The position numbers and the translations under genes were made by a program. Below are positions 17,516-25,774 of a stretch of 64,000 bases of DNA, one piece after another. The stretch's first letter is position 1, and every line of letters starts with the position of its first letter. The notes below the pieces were generated by a model. The model was not told the origin of the DNA, searched no databases, and saw only the letters and a program-made list of their open reading frames with translations. The DNA comes from DATAEY01 sp045805565 (GTDB lineage: Bacteria; Actinomycetota; Thermoleophilia; Solirubrobacterales; Solirubrobacteraceae): contig JBJMKZ010000017.1 of NCBI GenBank assembly GCA_045805565.1, positions 38,905 through 102,904 on the forward strand. The letters are read 5' to 3'.

Positions 17516-18327
17516 TCCCCGATCTCGTGCGCCGCCGGCCGCAGGAGGCGGTCCAGGTCGTAGTCGCGAAGCGCGTCCAGGCCGGCGTGGTCGGTCAGGT
17601 CGAAGTGGAGCGGGGTTACCGCGATGCGGCCTTCCTCGACGGCGGCCAGGTCGGTCCCCGCCTCGTGGTGATAGCCGATGTCGCCGTAGATCCGATAGCG
17701 ACGGCGGCCCTTGTGCTCCTCCTCGAGCGCCAGTTCGTCGCGATAGATGCGCTTGCCCAGGCGCGCCACCTCGACGCCGGTCGGATCGCCCGCCGGCACG
17801 TTGACGTTGAGCAGCGTCCGCTCGGGCAGCGGTACCTCCTCGAGCTGCTCGACGATCCGCGCGACGAAGCGGGCTCCGAGCTCGAAGTCGAACTCGTCGC
17901 CCATGCGGAAGTCCAGCTCGCGGGCGCGGGACTGCTGTGAGACGGCCAGCCCGGGGAGCCCGAGGACGATCGCCTCCAGAGCGGCCGCCACCGTGCCCGA
18001 GTAGGTGATGTCGTCCCCGAGGTTGGAGCCGTGGTTGATGCCGGAGACCACCACCTCGGCCTCGAAGCCGTCGATCAGCCCGAGCCGCGCGAAGCGCACG
18101 CAGTCCACGGGCGTCCCGTCGGTGGCGTAGCCGCTGGTGCCGTCGCCGAAGTCGACCTCCTCGACCCACAGCGGCCGGCGGGTGGTGATCGCGCGTGCGG
18201 CGGCCGAGCGGTTGGAGTCGGGCGCGATCACCGCCAGCTCGACCCCCGGAACCTCCAGCAACGTCCGGCGCACCGCCTGCAGGCCCTCGGCGTGGATCCC
18301 GTCGTCGTTGGTCAGCAGGACCTTCAT
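17512..18327 (-). CDS. surE: 5'-nucleotidase SurE
   Basis: 271 residues. The N-terminal LLTNDDGIHAEGL carries the metal-binding Asp-Asp pair, with a conserved serine and asparagine in SGINHGSNLGDD. Standard SurE length. It overlaps truA by 4 nt upstream and ligA by 4 nt downstream. Metal-dependent phosphatase on nucleoside monophosphates. Confidence 0.93.
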   Translation of the reverse strand: MKVLLTNDDGIHAEGLQAVRRTLLEVPGVELAVIAPDSNRSAAARAITTRRPLWVEEVDFGDGTSGYATDGTPVDCVRFARLGLIDGFEAEVVVSGINHGSNLGDDITYSGTVAAALEAIVLGLPGLAVSQQSRARELDFRMGDEFDFELGARFVARIVEQLEEVPLPERTLLNVNVPAGDPTGVEVARLGKRIYRDELALEEEHKGRRRYRIYGDIGYHHEAGTDLAAVEEGRIAVTPLHFDLTDHAGLDALRDYDLDRLLRPAAHEIGE

Positions 18328-19127
18328 CGGTCCTCTGATGGTAGTCGCGGGTCCGACCCTCCCCCCGACGCCCGGCCCTCATAGGAGACGCCCGCCAGGT
18401 ACAGGCCGTGGGGCGGCGCCGTGGCCCCCGCCTGGCTGCGGGGCCGCCCCTCGAGCAGGGCGGCGAAATCCTCCACCGACCGGCGCCCGGCGGCCACCTC
18501 CAGCATGGTCGCCACCAGGATGCGGTTCATGTGGCGCATGAAGGCGTCGGCCTCGATCCAGAACTCGAGCAGGTCACCGCCGTCTCGCCATTCCGCCCGC
18601 AGGACCCGCCGCTCGAACCGGACGTGGTCGGTCTGCGCGGGGGTGAACGCGGTGAAGTCGTGCACGCCGGGCAAGACGCCGGCGCAGGCCGCCAGCGCGT
18701 CGCGGTCGATGCGATGCGGCCACCACAGCGCCCGGCCCTGCTCGAACGGGCTCGGGGCTCGGCGGGCCAGGACGCGATAGCAGTAGGTGCGGCTGCGGGC
18801 GTCCCGGCGGGCGTCGAACCCGCCGGGAGCGCAAGCGCACTCGAGTACCGCGATCTCGTCCCCGAGCAAGGCGTTGATCGACCCCAGAGCCGGCCTGGCC
18901 CCGGAATAGGAGGCCACCTGGCCCCAGGCGTGGACGCCCCGATCGGTACGCCCGCCGACCGCCAGCGACACCTCGCGCCGCAAGACGACCGCCAGCGCGG
19001 ACTCGAGCTCCTCCTGCACCGTCCGAAGGCCCGGCTGCTTCGCCCACCCGGCAAACGGCCCACCGTCGTACTCGATGAGCAGCCGCACGACGCCGGTGCC
19101 CGGCGCCTCGCCGCCGGGACCGCCCAC
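18324..19127 (-). CDS. truA: tRNA pseudouridine(38-40) synthase
   Basis: About 267 residues. The catalytic aspartate lies in GGRTDRGVHAWGQ. Start region reads VRLLIEYDGGPFAGWA. GTG 19127 directly abuts the rplQ stop; GTG 19088 gives the more usual TruA N-terminus and may be the true start. Modifies U38-U40 of the tRNA anticodon arm. Follows rplQ as in many bacteria. Confidence 0.93.
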   Translation of the reverse strand: MGGPGGEAPGTGVVRLLIEYDGGPFAGWAKQPGLRTVQEELESALAVVLRREVSLAVGGRTDRGVHAWGQVASYSGARPALGSINALLGDEIAVLECACAPGGFDARRDARSRTYCYRVLARRAPSPFEQGRALWWPHRIDRDALAACAGVLPGVHDFTAFTPAQTDHVRFERRVLRAEWRDGGDLLEFWIEADAFMRHMNRILVATMLEVAAGRRSVEDFAALLEGRPRSQAGATAPPHGLYLAGVSYEGRASGGGSDPRLPSEDR

Positions 19128-19481
19128 CTACACCAGCTCGAGGTACACCATCTCGCTGGCGTCCGAGCGCCGGGGGCCGAGCTTGAGGATCCGCGTGTAC
19201 CCGCCCTGCCGGTCGGCGTAGCGGGGCGCCACCTCCTCGAACAGCTTGTAGACCGCGAACTTGTCCTGGCCCAGGGCGGACAGCGCCCGACGGCGGGCGT
19301 GAAGGTCACCGCGCTTCCCGAGCGTGATCAGCTTCTCGACCTCCGGCTTGACCGCCTTGGCCTTCGCCTCGGTGGTCCTGATCCTTTCGTGGTCGATCAG
19401 CTCCTTGCAGAGGTTGCGCAGGAGCAGCCTGCGGTGCGAGGCCGAGCGGCTGAGCTGGTGGCGCTTGCGGCGATGGCGCAT
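19128..19481 (-). CDS. rplQ: 50S ribosomal protein L17
   Basis: 117 residues. It begins MRHRRKRHQLSRSASHR and contains LRNLCKELIDHERI, both standard L17. It ends abutting truA. Last ribosomal gene of the alpha operon. Confidence 0.96.
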   Translation of the reverse strand: MRHRRKRHQLSRSASHRRLLLRNLCKELIDHERIRTTEAKAKAVKPEVEKLITLGKRGDLHARRRALSALGQDKFAVYKLFEEVAPRYADRQGGYTRILKLGPRRSDASEMVYLELV

Positions 19482-19505
19482 GACCCAGACGACGGCGACC
19501 GCGGA

Positions 19506-20474
19506 TCAGCTCTCCCGAAGGCTGAGCCCGCGGGCGTGGAGCGTCTCCTGCACCTCGTCGATCGACTTCTTGCCGAAGTTGGGAATCGCCCCCAGTTCAC
19601 CCTCGCTCTTGGAGATCAGGTCGCCGACCGTCTGGATCCCCGCGCGCTTGAGGCAGTTGTACGACCGTACGCCCAGCTCGAGCTCCTCGATCAGGATGTC
19701 GTCCATTCCGCTCGTCGCCCGGACGCCGGGGCCGGCGCCGGCCGGCTCCAGGACGCCTGGGGTCCCGCCACCCGGGCGCGGCAGCTCGTCGATGTCGGCG
19801 TCGGTGAAGATGGCCAGGTGGCCGATGAGGATCTCGGCCGCCTCGCGCAGCGCCGCCTGGGGCTCGACCGAGCCGTCGGTCTCGATGTCCATCGTGAGCT
19901 TGTCGAAGTCGGTGCGCTGGCCCACGCGCGCCTGCTCGACGGCGTAGGCGACGCGCCGTACCGGCGAGAAGATGGAGTCGATGGGGATGACTCCGATCGG
20001 CTGGTCGGGAGACTTGTTGTCCTCCGCCGGCCGGTAGCCACGCCCGCGGCCGATCGTCAGGTACATCTCGAGCCTGGTCTTGCGCTCCAGCGTGGCGATG
20101 TGTGCGCCGGGATTGAGGATCTCGACACCGGCGGGGAAGTCGATGTCCTTGGCCGTGACGTCGCCGGGGCCGGTGGCCACCAGTGGGGCTTCGATCTCGG
20201 TCGCGTCGGAGTGCATGCGGCAGACGATGCCCTTCAGGTTGAGCACGATGTCGGTGACGTCCTCGGTGACTCCCTTGATCGTCGAGAACTCGTGCGCCAC
20301 CCCCTCGATGCGCGCGCTGGTCACAGCCGCGCCCGCCAGCGACGACAGCAGCACCCGCCGAAGCGAGTTGCCGAATGTGTAGCCGAAGCCCCGCTCGAGT
20401 GGCTCGACGGTGAACGAGCCACGGTTATCCTCGACGGTCTCGGCGGTGATCCGGGGGACTTGGAAGTCAAGCAT
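19506..20474 (-). CDS. rpoA: DNA-directed RNA polymerase subunit alpha
   Basis: 322 residues from ATG 20474. The N-terminal assembly domain runs to about residue 225 (RGFGYTFGNSLRRVLLSSL is the core motif). A Pro/Gly-rich linker follows, then the C-terminal domain (ELGVRSYNCLKRAGI, then GKKSIDEV) that contacts UP elements and activators. The frame stays open further upstream through rpsD, but that part is a shadow. Confidence 0.96.
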   Translation of the reverse strand: MLDFQVPRITAETVEDNRGSFTVEPLERGFGYTFGNSLRRVLLSSLAGAAVTSARIEGVAHEFSTIKGVTEDVTDIVLNLKGIVCRMHSDATEIEAPLVATGPGDVTAKDIDFPAGVEILNPGAHIATLERKTRLEMYLTIGRGRGYRPAEDNKSPDQPIGVIPIDSIFSPVRRVAYAVEQARVGQRTDFDKLTMDIETDGSVEPQAALREAAEILIGHLAIFTDADIDELPRPGGGTPGVLEPAGAGPGVRATSGMDDILIEELELGVRSYNCLKRAGIQTVGDLISKSEGELGAIPNFGKKSIDEVQETLHARGLSLRES

Positions 20475-20551
20475 CAGGGTCCTATCGTCGTGTTCGGGGC
20501 GCCGCTCCTGGCGGGGAGAGGCGTGTGCGCCACCTCGGCGCGGGGTCAGAC

Positions 20552-21172
20552 CTACTTCGAGTAGAGCTCGACGATTAGCTGTTCCTGCACCGGAGCGGCG
20601 ATCTCCTTGCGCTCCGGCCGGCGCAGCACCTTGGCTGTGAGCGCGTCGTGGTCGGCCTGCAGCCATGCCGGAACCTGACCGGTGAGCTCGGTCGCATCGC
20701 GGATGGTCTGGTCGGCGCCGGTCCCGGCCTTGACCGCGATCACGTCGCCCGGCCGCACCTGGTAGGAGGGAATGTCGACGCGCCTTCCGTTGACCGACCA
20801 GTGGCCGTGACGCACGAGTTGGCGCGCCTGGCGGCGAGACGCCGCAAAGCCGAGCCGGACGAGGACGTTGTCGAGCCGGCACTCCAACATCGTGAGCAGG
20901 TTCTGGCCGGTGATCCCGGCCTGGCGGCTGGCCTTGGCGTAGTAGTTGCGGAACTGCTTCTCCTGGACTCCGTAGTAGCGACGCGCCTTCTGCTTCTCGC
21001 GCAGCTGGACGCGGTACTCGCTCTGGCGCTGGCGCCCGCGCCCGTGCTCGCCCGGGGGATACGAGCGCCGCTCCACACCGCACTTGTCGGTGAGGCAACG
21101 CTCGCCCTTGAGGAACAGCTTCTGCCCCTCGCGGCGGCACTGCTTGCACTGGGGGCCGGTGTCGCGCGCCAT
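20552..21172 (-). CDS. rpsD: 30S ribosomal protein S4
   Basis: 206 residues. An N-terminal zinc-knuckle-like segment (CKQCRREGQKLFLKGERC) belongs to the zinc-binding S4 type. The S4 RNA-binding domain begins at RLDNVLVRLGFAASRRQARQ. Primary 16S binder; the usual alpha-operon translational regulator in other bacteria. Confidence 0.96.
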   Translation of the reverse strand: MARDTGPQCKQCRREGQKLFLKGERCLTDKCGVERRSYPPGEHGRGRQRQSEYRVQLREKQKARRYYGVQEKQFRNYYAKASRQAGITGQNLLTMLECRLDNVLVRLGFAASRRQARQLVRHGHWSVNGRRVDIPSYQVRPGDVIAVKAGTGADQTIRDATELTGQVPAWLQADHDALTAKVLRRPERKEIAAPVQEQLIVELYSK

Positions 21173-21175
21173 GAG

Positions 21176-21571
21176 TCAGACCCTTCGCCGCTTGCGGGGG
21201 CGACATCCGTTGTGGGCCTGCGGCGTCACATCGCGAACCGAGGCCACCTCCAGGCCCGCGGCCTGCAGCGACCTGATGGCGGTCTCGCGTCCGGACCCCG
21301 GGCCCTTGACGAAGACGTCCACCTTCTGGAGACCGTGCTCCATGCCCTTGCGGGCGGCGGCGTCGGCGGTGACCTGCGCGGCGAACGGCGTCGACTTGCG
21401 CGAGCCCTTGAAGCCGGCTCCGCCGGCCGATTCCCAGGCAATCACACCCCCGTCGCGATCGGTCAGCGACACGATGGTGTTGTTGAACGAGGTCTTGATG
21501 TGGGCCTGCCCGATGGCGATGTTCTTGCGGGGCTTACGCCGTCCGCGGGCGGGACGCTTGGGGGCTGGCAT
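21176..21571 (-). CDS. rpsK: 30S ribosomal protein S11
   Basis: 131 residues. Signature GQAHIKTSFNNTIV and C-terminal TPQAHNGCRPRKRRRV. Its Shine-Dalgarno sequence GGAGG (about 21576-21580) partly lies in the 81-bp tandem repeat that fills the gap to rpsM. Confidence 0.96.
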   Translation of the reverse strand: MPAPKRPARGRRKPRKNIAIGQAHIKTSFNNTIVSLTDRDGGVIAWESAGGAGFKGSRKSTPFAAQVTADAAARKGMEHGLQKVDVFVKGPGSGRETAIRSLQAAGLEVASVRDVTPQAHNGCRPRKRRRV

Positions 21572-21577
21572 TAGGAC

Positions 21578-21656
21578 CTCCGCGGGTCATCCCGACCCGC
21601 GTCCTGACGACGACTCTCGGCCTCCAGCCTCGCGTGAGCGTTCGCTGCGCTCACTT
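21578..21656 (-). repeat. 81-bp tandem repeat, copy 2 in transcription order (rpsK-proximal)
   Basis: One of two units with 81-nt spacing in the rpsM-rpsK gap; the units differ at a single base. Each contains two inverted repeats: GCGGGTC/GACCCGC with 5-nt loop, and GAGCG/CGCTC with 7-nt loop. This copy ends in CGCGGAG, which contributes to the rpsK ribosome-binding site. Confidence 0.9.
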
Positions 21657-21658
21657 GT

Positions 21659-21737
21659 CTCCGCGGGTCATCCCGACCCGCGTCCTGACGACGACTCTCG
21701 GCCTCCGGCCTCGCGTGAGCGTTCGCTGCGCTCACTT
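21659..21737 (-). repeat. 81-bp tandem repeat, copy 1 in transcription order (rpsM-proximal)
   Basis: Same unit as the neighbouring copy. It begins inside rpsM, so the rpsM stop codon TGA (21732-21734) is part of the repeat. The second unit carries the same AAGTGAGCG text without a gene in front, as expected for a local tandem duplication. Confidence 0.9.
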
Positions 21738-22115
21738 CTTGGTCGCCTTCTTCCTGCCGGCGACCTGCATACGACGGGGTCCCTTGCGGGTACGGGCGTT
21801 GGTCTTCGTCCGCTGACCGTTGACCGGCATCCCCCGCCGGTGGCGGAGGCCCCGATAACAGCCGATCTCCATCAGCCGCTTGACGTTCTGCGAGCGCTCG
21901 CGCCGCAGGTCGCCCTCCACCATGACCGAACGCTCGATGGCATCGCGCAGCTTGACCACCTCGTCGTCGGTGAGGTCGCGCACGTAGGTATCCGGCGAGA
22001 CGCCGACATCCGCGAGCAGTTGGTTGGAGGTCGAGCGGCCCACCCCGTAGACGTACGTGAGGCCAACCTCGACTCGCTTGTTGAGCGGGATGTTCACCCC
22101 GGCGATGCGAGCCAC
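21732..22115 (-). CDS. rpsM: 30S ribosomal protein S13
   Basis: 127 residues. The N-terminus is MARIAGVNIPLNKRVEVGLT. The C-terminal RGLRHRRGMPVNGQRTKTNA is the classic S13 tail. GTG start at 22115. Contacts the A-site tRNA and forms a bridge to 23S. Stop lies in the tandem repeat. Confidence 0.96.
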   Translation of the reverse strand: MARIAGVNIPLNKRVEVGLTYVYGVGRSTSNQLLADVGVSPDTYVRDLTDDEVVKLRDAIERSVMVEGDLRRERSQNVKRLMEIGCYRGLRHRRGMPVNGQRTKTNARTRKGPRRMQVAGRKKATKK

Positions 22116-22118
22116 CGC

Positions 22119-22232
22119 TCAGCCCTGCCTCTGCTTGTGGCGGGGATTCGAGCAGATGACCAAGACCGCGCCGTGGCGGCGGATGATCTTGCACTTCTCG
22201 CACATGGGCTTGACCGACGGCCGTACCTTCAT
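22119..22232 (-). CDS. rpmJ: 50S ribosomal protein L36
   Basis: 37 residues, MKVRPSVKPMCEKCKIIRR, with the zinc ligands CEKC, a later Cys and His (CSNPRHKQRQG). Zinc-containing C+ form. Only 3 nt separate its stop from the rpsM start. infA is not upstream. Confidence 0.95.
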   Translation of the reverse strand: MKVRPSVKPMCEKCKIIRRHGAVLVICSNPRHKQRQG

Positions 22233-22357
22233 GTTCCCCTTCCGATGGCTTCCAGCGCCGCGGCTCTGGCTGCCGTTCCGGCCGCCGCTACCGCGTCGCG
22301 GACACTGCGGGCAGCCCGAAGCACACCGGCTTCGAGCGCAACTAGTGATGCTAGCAA
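22229..22357 (-). CDS. Possible 42-residue Ala-rich ORF in the map-rpmJ gap (where infA normally lies)
   Basis: TTG-initiated frame LLASLVALEAGVLRAARSVR..., Ala-rich and amphipathic. Its TGA overlaps the rpmJ ATG (ATGA). It begins 7 nt after the map stop. No similarity to IF-1. It may be a translated coupling peptide or an open frame by chance. Confidence 0.25.
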   Translation of the reverse strand: MLASLVALEAGVLRAARSVRDAVAAAGTAARAAALEAIGRGT

Positions 22358-22364
22358 AATGGGG

Positions 22365-23138
22365 CTAGGCGGCCGCGCGCCTGGAGTCGAGGTGCCAGGG
22401 GGTCAGGATCCGCGGTCCGGCGGCCTCGACGGCGATGGTGAACTCGAAGTGGGCGGCCAGCGAGCCGTCCTGGGAGAAGATCGCCCAGTGGTCCTCTCCC
22501 ATGCGCACGGCATGGCGTCCGGCGGTCACCATGGGCTCGACCGCGAGCACCATCCCGGGCTCCAGCTCCGGGCCGCGGCCGGGCTCGCCGAAGTTGGGGA
22601 TCTGGGGGTCCTCGTGCATGTCGCGGCCGATCCCATGCCCGACCAGCGAGCGGACCACCGAGAATCCCGCGCCCTCGACGATCGCCTGCACCGCGTGGGA
22701 GACATCCCCCAGTCGATTGCCGGCCCGGCAGTGCTCGGTCGCGGCTTGGAGTGCCTCCTCGGTCGTCCGCAGCAGCCGGCGGGCGATCGGCGAGATGGGT
22801 CCCACCGGGAAGGTCCTGGCCGCGTCGGCCACCCATCCGTCTAGCACGACCCCGACGTCGATCGACAGGATGTCCCCGCGCGCCAGCCCGTAAGCCCCCG
22901 GGATGCCATGGACCACCATCGAGTTGGGCGAGGTGCAGATCGACCCGGGGAACCCCCGATACCCCTTGAAGGCGGGCTCGGCGCCCTGCGAGCGGATGAA
23001 GCGCTCCGCCGCCTGGTCGAGCTCGCCGGTGGTGACCCCCGGTCGCAGCTTGCCCTTGAGCAGGTTGAGGGTCCGCACCAGGATGGCGCCGGCGGCGGCG
23101 ATCTTGTCGATCTCCTCCGGAGATTTGCGAACGATCAC
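22365..23138 (-). CDS. map: Methionine aminopeptidase, type I
   Basis: 257 residues. The metal ligands of the family are visible: aspartates in LSIDVGVVLDGWVADAARTF, histidine in GHGIGRDMHEDP, glutamates in LAVEPMV and FEFTIAVE. Removes N-terminal Met during translation. Its start overlaps the adk stop by 4 nt. Confidence 0.95.
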   Translation of the reverse strand: MIVRKSPEEIDKIAAAGAILVRTLNLLKGKLRPGVTTGELDQAAERFIRSQGAEPAFKGYRGFPGSICTSPNSMVVHGIPGAYGLARGDILSIDVGVVLDGWVADAARTFPVGPISPIARRLLRTTEEALQAATEHCRAGNRLGDVSHAVQAIVEGAGFSVVRSLVGHGIGRDMHEDPQIPNFGEPGRGPELEPGMVLAVEPMVTAGRHAVRMGEDHWAIFSQDGSLAAHFEFTIAVEAAGPRILTPWHLDSRRAAA

Positions 23139-23809
23139 AGCTCGTCCTCGAGCCGCAGAGTGGCGAGCGTCGCCCGGATGTGGTCGTAGACCTCCGTGGG
23201 GCTGCGCGAGCCGTCGAAGCGCCGCAGCAGCCCACGCTCCTCGTAGTAGTCGATGAGCGGACTCGTCTGCTCGTGGTAGACCTCGAGCCGGTGCTTGACC
23301 TTGTCCGGGTGGTCGTCTGAACGCTGTTCCAGCTGCGAGCCGTCCTGGTCACACACCTCGTCCTGCTCGGGAGGGTCGTAGTGGATGTTGTAGACGTGGC
23401 CGGCCTCCACGCACTGCCGCCGGCCGGAGATCCGCTTGATCACCTCGTCGTCGGACGCGTCGATCAGCAGCGCCGCCGTGACCTCGCGCCCCAGTCCCTC
23501 GAGCTGCTCCTCGATGGACTCGGCCTGGGGGATCGTGCGTGGAAAGCCGTCGAGGATGAATCCGTCCTGGGCGTCGTCCGCCTGGATACGCTCGGAGATC
23601 ACGGCGGTGATCACCTCGTCGGGGACCAGGTCGCCCTCTTCCATGTAGCTGCGAGCCTTTTCCCCGAGCTCGGTCTCCTGGTTCACCGCCTCGCGCAGCA
23701 TGTCTCCCGTCGCGATATAGGGAAGGCGGAGGTCCTCGCTGAGACGCTTGCCCTGGGTTCCCTTCCCCGCTCCCGGCGGTCCCAACACGATGAGATTGAG
23801 TTCCGACAC
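23135..23809 (-). CDS. adk: Adenylate kinase
   Basis: 224 residues from GTG 23809. P-loop GPPGAGKGTQ, NMP-binding DGFPRTIPQAE, LID arginine in ISGRRQCVEAG. The LID is long, with Cys in GRRQC and CDQDG but without the second Cys of the CxxC pair; a nearby His may substitute, so the zinc site is incomplete or altered. A longer frame to 23911 is rejected because the conserved N-terminus starts here. Confidence 0.94.
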   Translation of the reverse strand: MSELNLIVLGPPGAGKGTQGKRLSEDLRLPYIATGDMLREAVNQETELGEKARSYMEEGDLVPDEVITAVISERIQADDAQDGFILDGFPRTIPQAESIEEQLEGLGREVTAALLIDASDDEVIKRISGRRQCVEAGHVYNIHYDPPEQDEVCDQDGSQLEQRSDDHPDKVKHRLEVYHEQTSPLIDYYEERGLLRRFDGSRSPTEVYDHIRATLATLRLEDEL

Positions 23810-23912
23810 GGCGAATCCGAGCCTATAGAAACGTCTGTCGGGGCGGGTTGACGGCTCGCACGCCGCGTGGCGTGGGTGTGCCCCTCCGCCTCCGGGGTTT
23901 GGAGAACGCATT

Positions 23913-23960
23913 TCGGTAACTGAGCGCGAGCTGGCGAGCGGCTGCTGGTGCGGCGGCAGT
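23913..23960 (-). repeat. 48-bp dispersed repeat, copy downstream of secY
   Basis: 44 of 48 bases match 53614-53661, in the same orientation relative to the flanking genes (read on the minus strand, ACTGCCGCCGCA ... CAGTTACCGA). Each copy follows a translation-apparatus gene (secY, rplL) by a few tens of nt. Possibly a REP-like element. Confidence 0.8.
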
Positions 23961-23966
23961 CACCAC

Positions 23967-23987
23967 CGGCGGGCATCCTGCCCGCCG
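23967..23987 (-). terminator. Hairpin immediately after secY
   Basis: 9-bp stem CGGCGGGCA/TGCCCGCCG with loop GGA starts directly after the secY TAA. No T-run follows, so it may only slow polymerase or protect the 3' end; adk follows 180 nt later on the same strand. Confidence 0.5.
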
Positions 23988-25262
23988 TTATTTGAGGAAG
24001 CCTTCGTAGTTGCGCATCATGAGCTGGGCCTCGAGCTGCTTCATCGTGTCCAGCGCGACGCCGATCACGATCAGCAGCGATGTCCCGCCGAAGAAGAAGT
24101 TCGCGCTGGTCTGGTTGATGAGCACTGTCGGCAGCGCCGCCACGGCGGCCAGGTACAGCGCGCCGGGAAAGGTCAGGCGGGCGAGGATGCGGTCGAGGAA
24201 TTCGGCCGTGGGTCGGCCGGGCCTCACGCCGGGGATGAAGCCCCCGTACTTCTTGAGGTTGTCGGCCTGGTCGACCGGGTTGAACGTGACCGCCGTGTAG
24301 AAGTAGGTGAACACGATGATGAACAGCGACTCGCCGACCACGTAGGCCCAGTCGTTGGGCGAGAAGAAGGTGGACAGGTCCCGTGCCCACGGCTGGTTGA
24401 TCAGCTGCCCGACCGTCGGCGGGAAGGCCATGATGCTGGCGGCGAAGATGACCGGGATGACACCGGCCATGTTCACCCGCAGCGGGAGATAGGTCTGCCC
24501 GCCCGAGGACATGCGCCGCCCGATCACCCGCTTGGCGTACTGGACGGGGATCCGGCGCTGGCCCTCCTGGACGAACACGATCGCGGCGATGACCGCCAGG
24601 GCGACGAAGGGCATCATGACCTTGAACACCGGGTCCGGGTTGGTCCACCAGGCCTGGATGCCGTGCGGGATGCGCGACGCGATCGAGGCGAAGATCATCA
24701 GCGAGATGCCGTTGCCGATTCCCCGCTGGGTGATGAGCTCCCCCAGCCACATCAACAGCACCGTGCCGGCGGTGAGCGAGATCACGATCATGAACACCCG
24801 CGGACCGGTGAAGTGGGGAATCACGCCGCTGCCCGGTGTCTGGCTGCCGAAGGAGCGGAACAGGAACACGTAGCCGACGGACTGGGCGAACGCCAGCCCC
24901 ACCGTCAGGTAACGCGTGTACTGGGTGATCCGCGCCTGGCCGACCTCGCCCTCCTTCTGGAGCTTCTCCAGCGAGGGGACGACCACCGTCATCAGCTGCA
25001 GGATGATCGAGGCCGTGATGTAGGGCATGATCCCGAGCGCGAACAGCGCCACCCGCTGCAGCCCGCCACCCGAGAACAGGTTGAGGAAGCCGAGGATGTT
25101 GGAGCCGCCGAAGTGGCTCTGGATGCTCTCGACCGCCTTGGTGTCGACGCCCGGAACCGGGATGTGGGACCCGAGCCGGTAGAGCGCGAGCATCGCGCAG
25201 GTGAACGCCAGCTTGCGCCTGATCTCCGGGGCGGTGAAGGCCTTGGCGATGGTCGCGAGCAT
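23988..25262 (-). CDS. secY: Preprotein translocase subunit SecY
   Basis: 424 residues, ten membrane segments. Signatures include LYRLGSHIPVPG in the N-terminal region, the plug-adjacent NLFSGGGLQRVALFALGI, and the cytosolic loop VQEGQRRIPVQYAKR. Forms the channel with SecE, encoded at 56552. Confidence 0.96.
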   Translation of the reverse strand: MLATIAKAFTAPEIRRKLAFTCAMLALYRLGSHIPVPGVDTKAVESIQSHFGGSNILGFLNLFSGGGLQRVALFALGIMPYITASIILQLMTVVVPSLEKLQKEGEVGQARITQYTRYLTVGLAFAQSVGYVFLFRSFGSQTPGSGVIPHFTGPRVFMIVISLTAGTVLLMWLGELITQRGIGNGISLMIFASIASRIPHGIQAWWTNPDPVFKVMMPFVALAVIAAIVFVQEGQRRIPVQYAKRVIGRRMSSGGQTYLPLRVNMAGVIPVIFAASIMAFPPTVGQLINQPWARDLSTFFSPNDWAYVVGESLFIIVFTYFYTAVTFNPVDQADNLKKYGGFIPGVRPGRPTAEFLDRILARLTFPGALYLAAVAALPTVLINQTSANFFFGGTSLLIVIGVALDTMKQLEAQLMMRNYEGFLK

Positions 25263-25270
25263 GCCGCCGC

Positions 25271-25774
25271 CTACGAATCGAGCACCTGACAGGTGCCGCC
25301 GGCGGCTTCGATGCGCTCCCGCGCCCCGGCACTGAAGCCATGCGCGTGGACGGTGAGGGCCTTGGTCAGCTCGCCGCGCCCGAGAACCTTGATCGGGACA
25401 CCCTTGCGCTTGGCCAGCCCTCGCCCCCGCAGACCGTCCGGGGTCACCTCGGCCCCCGCGTCGAAGCGCTTCTCCAGGTCGGTGAGGTTGACCGGCTGGG
25501 TCCGCGTGCGGAACGGCTCGAACGGCATCGACTTCTTCATGTGCGGCCCGCGCAGCTTTCGCATCCTCATGTGGATCGGGTTCTGGCCGCCCTCACGCCC
25601 GATCCGCTTCTTGGCGCCCGAACGAGCGCCCGCGCCCTTCTGGCCCCGGCCGGCGGTCTTGCCCTTGCCCGACCCGTCCCCCCGGCCGACCCGCTTGCGC
25701 GGCCGCCGGCTGCCGGGCGACGGCTTCAACGAATGAAGCCCGACCCGCTCGCCCTCGGGTTTGGCCGGACTCAC
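25271..25774 (-). CDS. rplO: 50S ribosomal protein L15
   Basis: 167 residues. Gly-rich N-terminus RKRVGRGDGSGKGKTAGRGQ and the segment FEPFRTRTQPVNL are standard. GTG start overlaps the rpmD stop. It ends 8 nt before secY. Confidence 0.95.
   Translation of the reverse strand: MSPAKPEGERVGLHSLKPSPGSRRPRKRVGRGDGSGKGKTAGRGQKGAGARSGAKKRIGREGGQNPIHMRMRKLRGPHMKKSMPFEPFRTRTQPVNLTDLEKRFDAGAEVTPDGLRGRGLAKRKGVPIKVLGRGELTKALTVHAHGFSAGARERIEAAGGTCQVLDS

Noticed and set aside
15488..18382. LigA read as a 964-residue fusion with an N-terminal region
   Set aside because: The upstream part is a shadow of surE; GTG 17515 gives the normal 675-residue ligase.
18408..20564. 718-codon plus-strand open frame antisense to truA, rplQ and rpoA
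   Set aside because: Antisense shadow of conserved genes caused by high GC at third positions.
19506..21206. RpoA frame read as a 566-residue fusion with an N-terminal extension
   Set aside because: The extra N-terminal part overlaps rpsD in another frame and is not conserved; ATG 20474 gives normal RpoA.
21578..21737. CRISPR-like array in the rpsM-rpsK gap
   Set aside because: Two 79-81-nt units without spacers; a tandem duplication.
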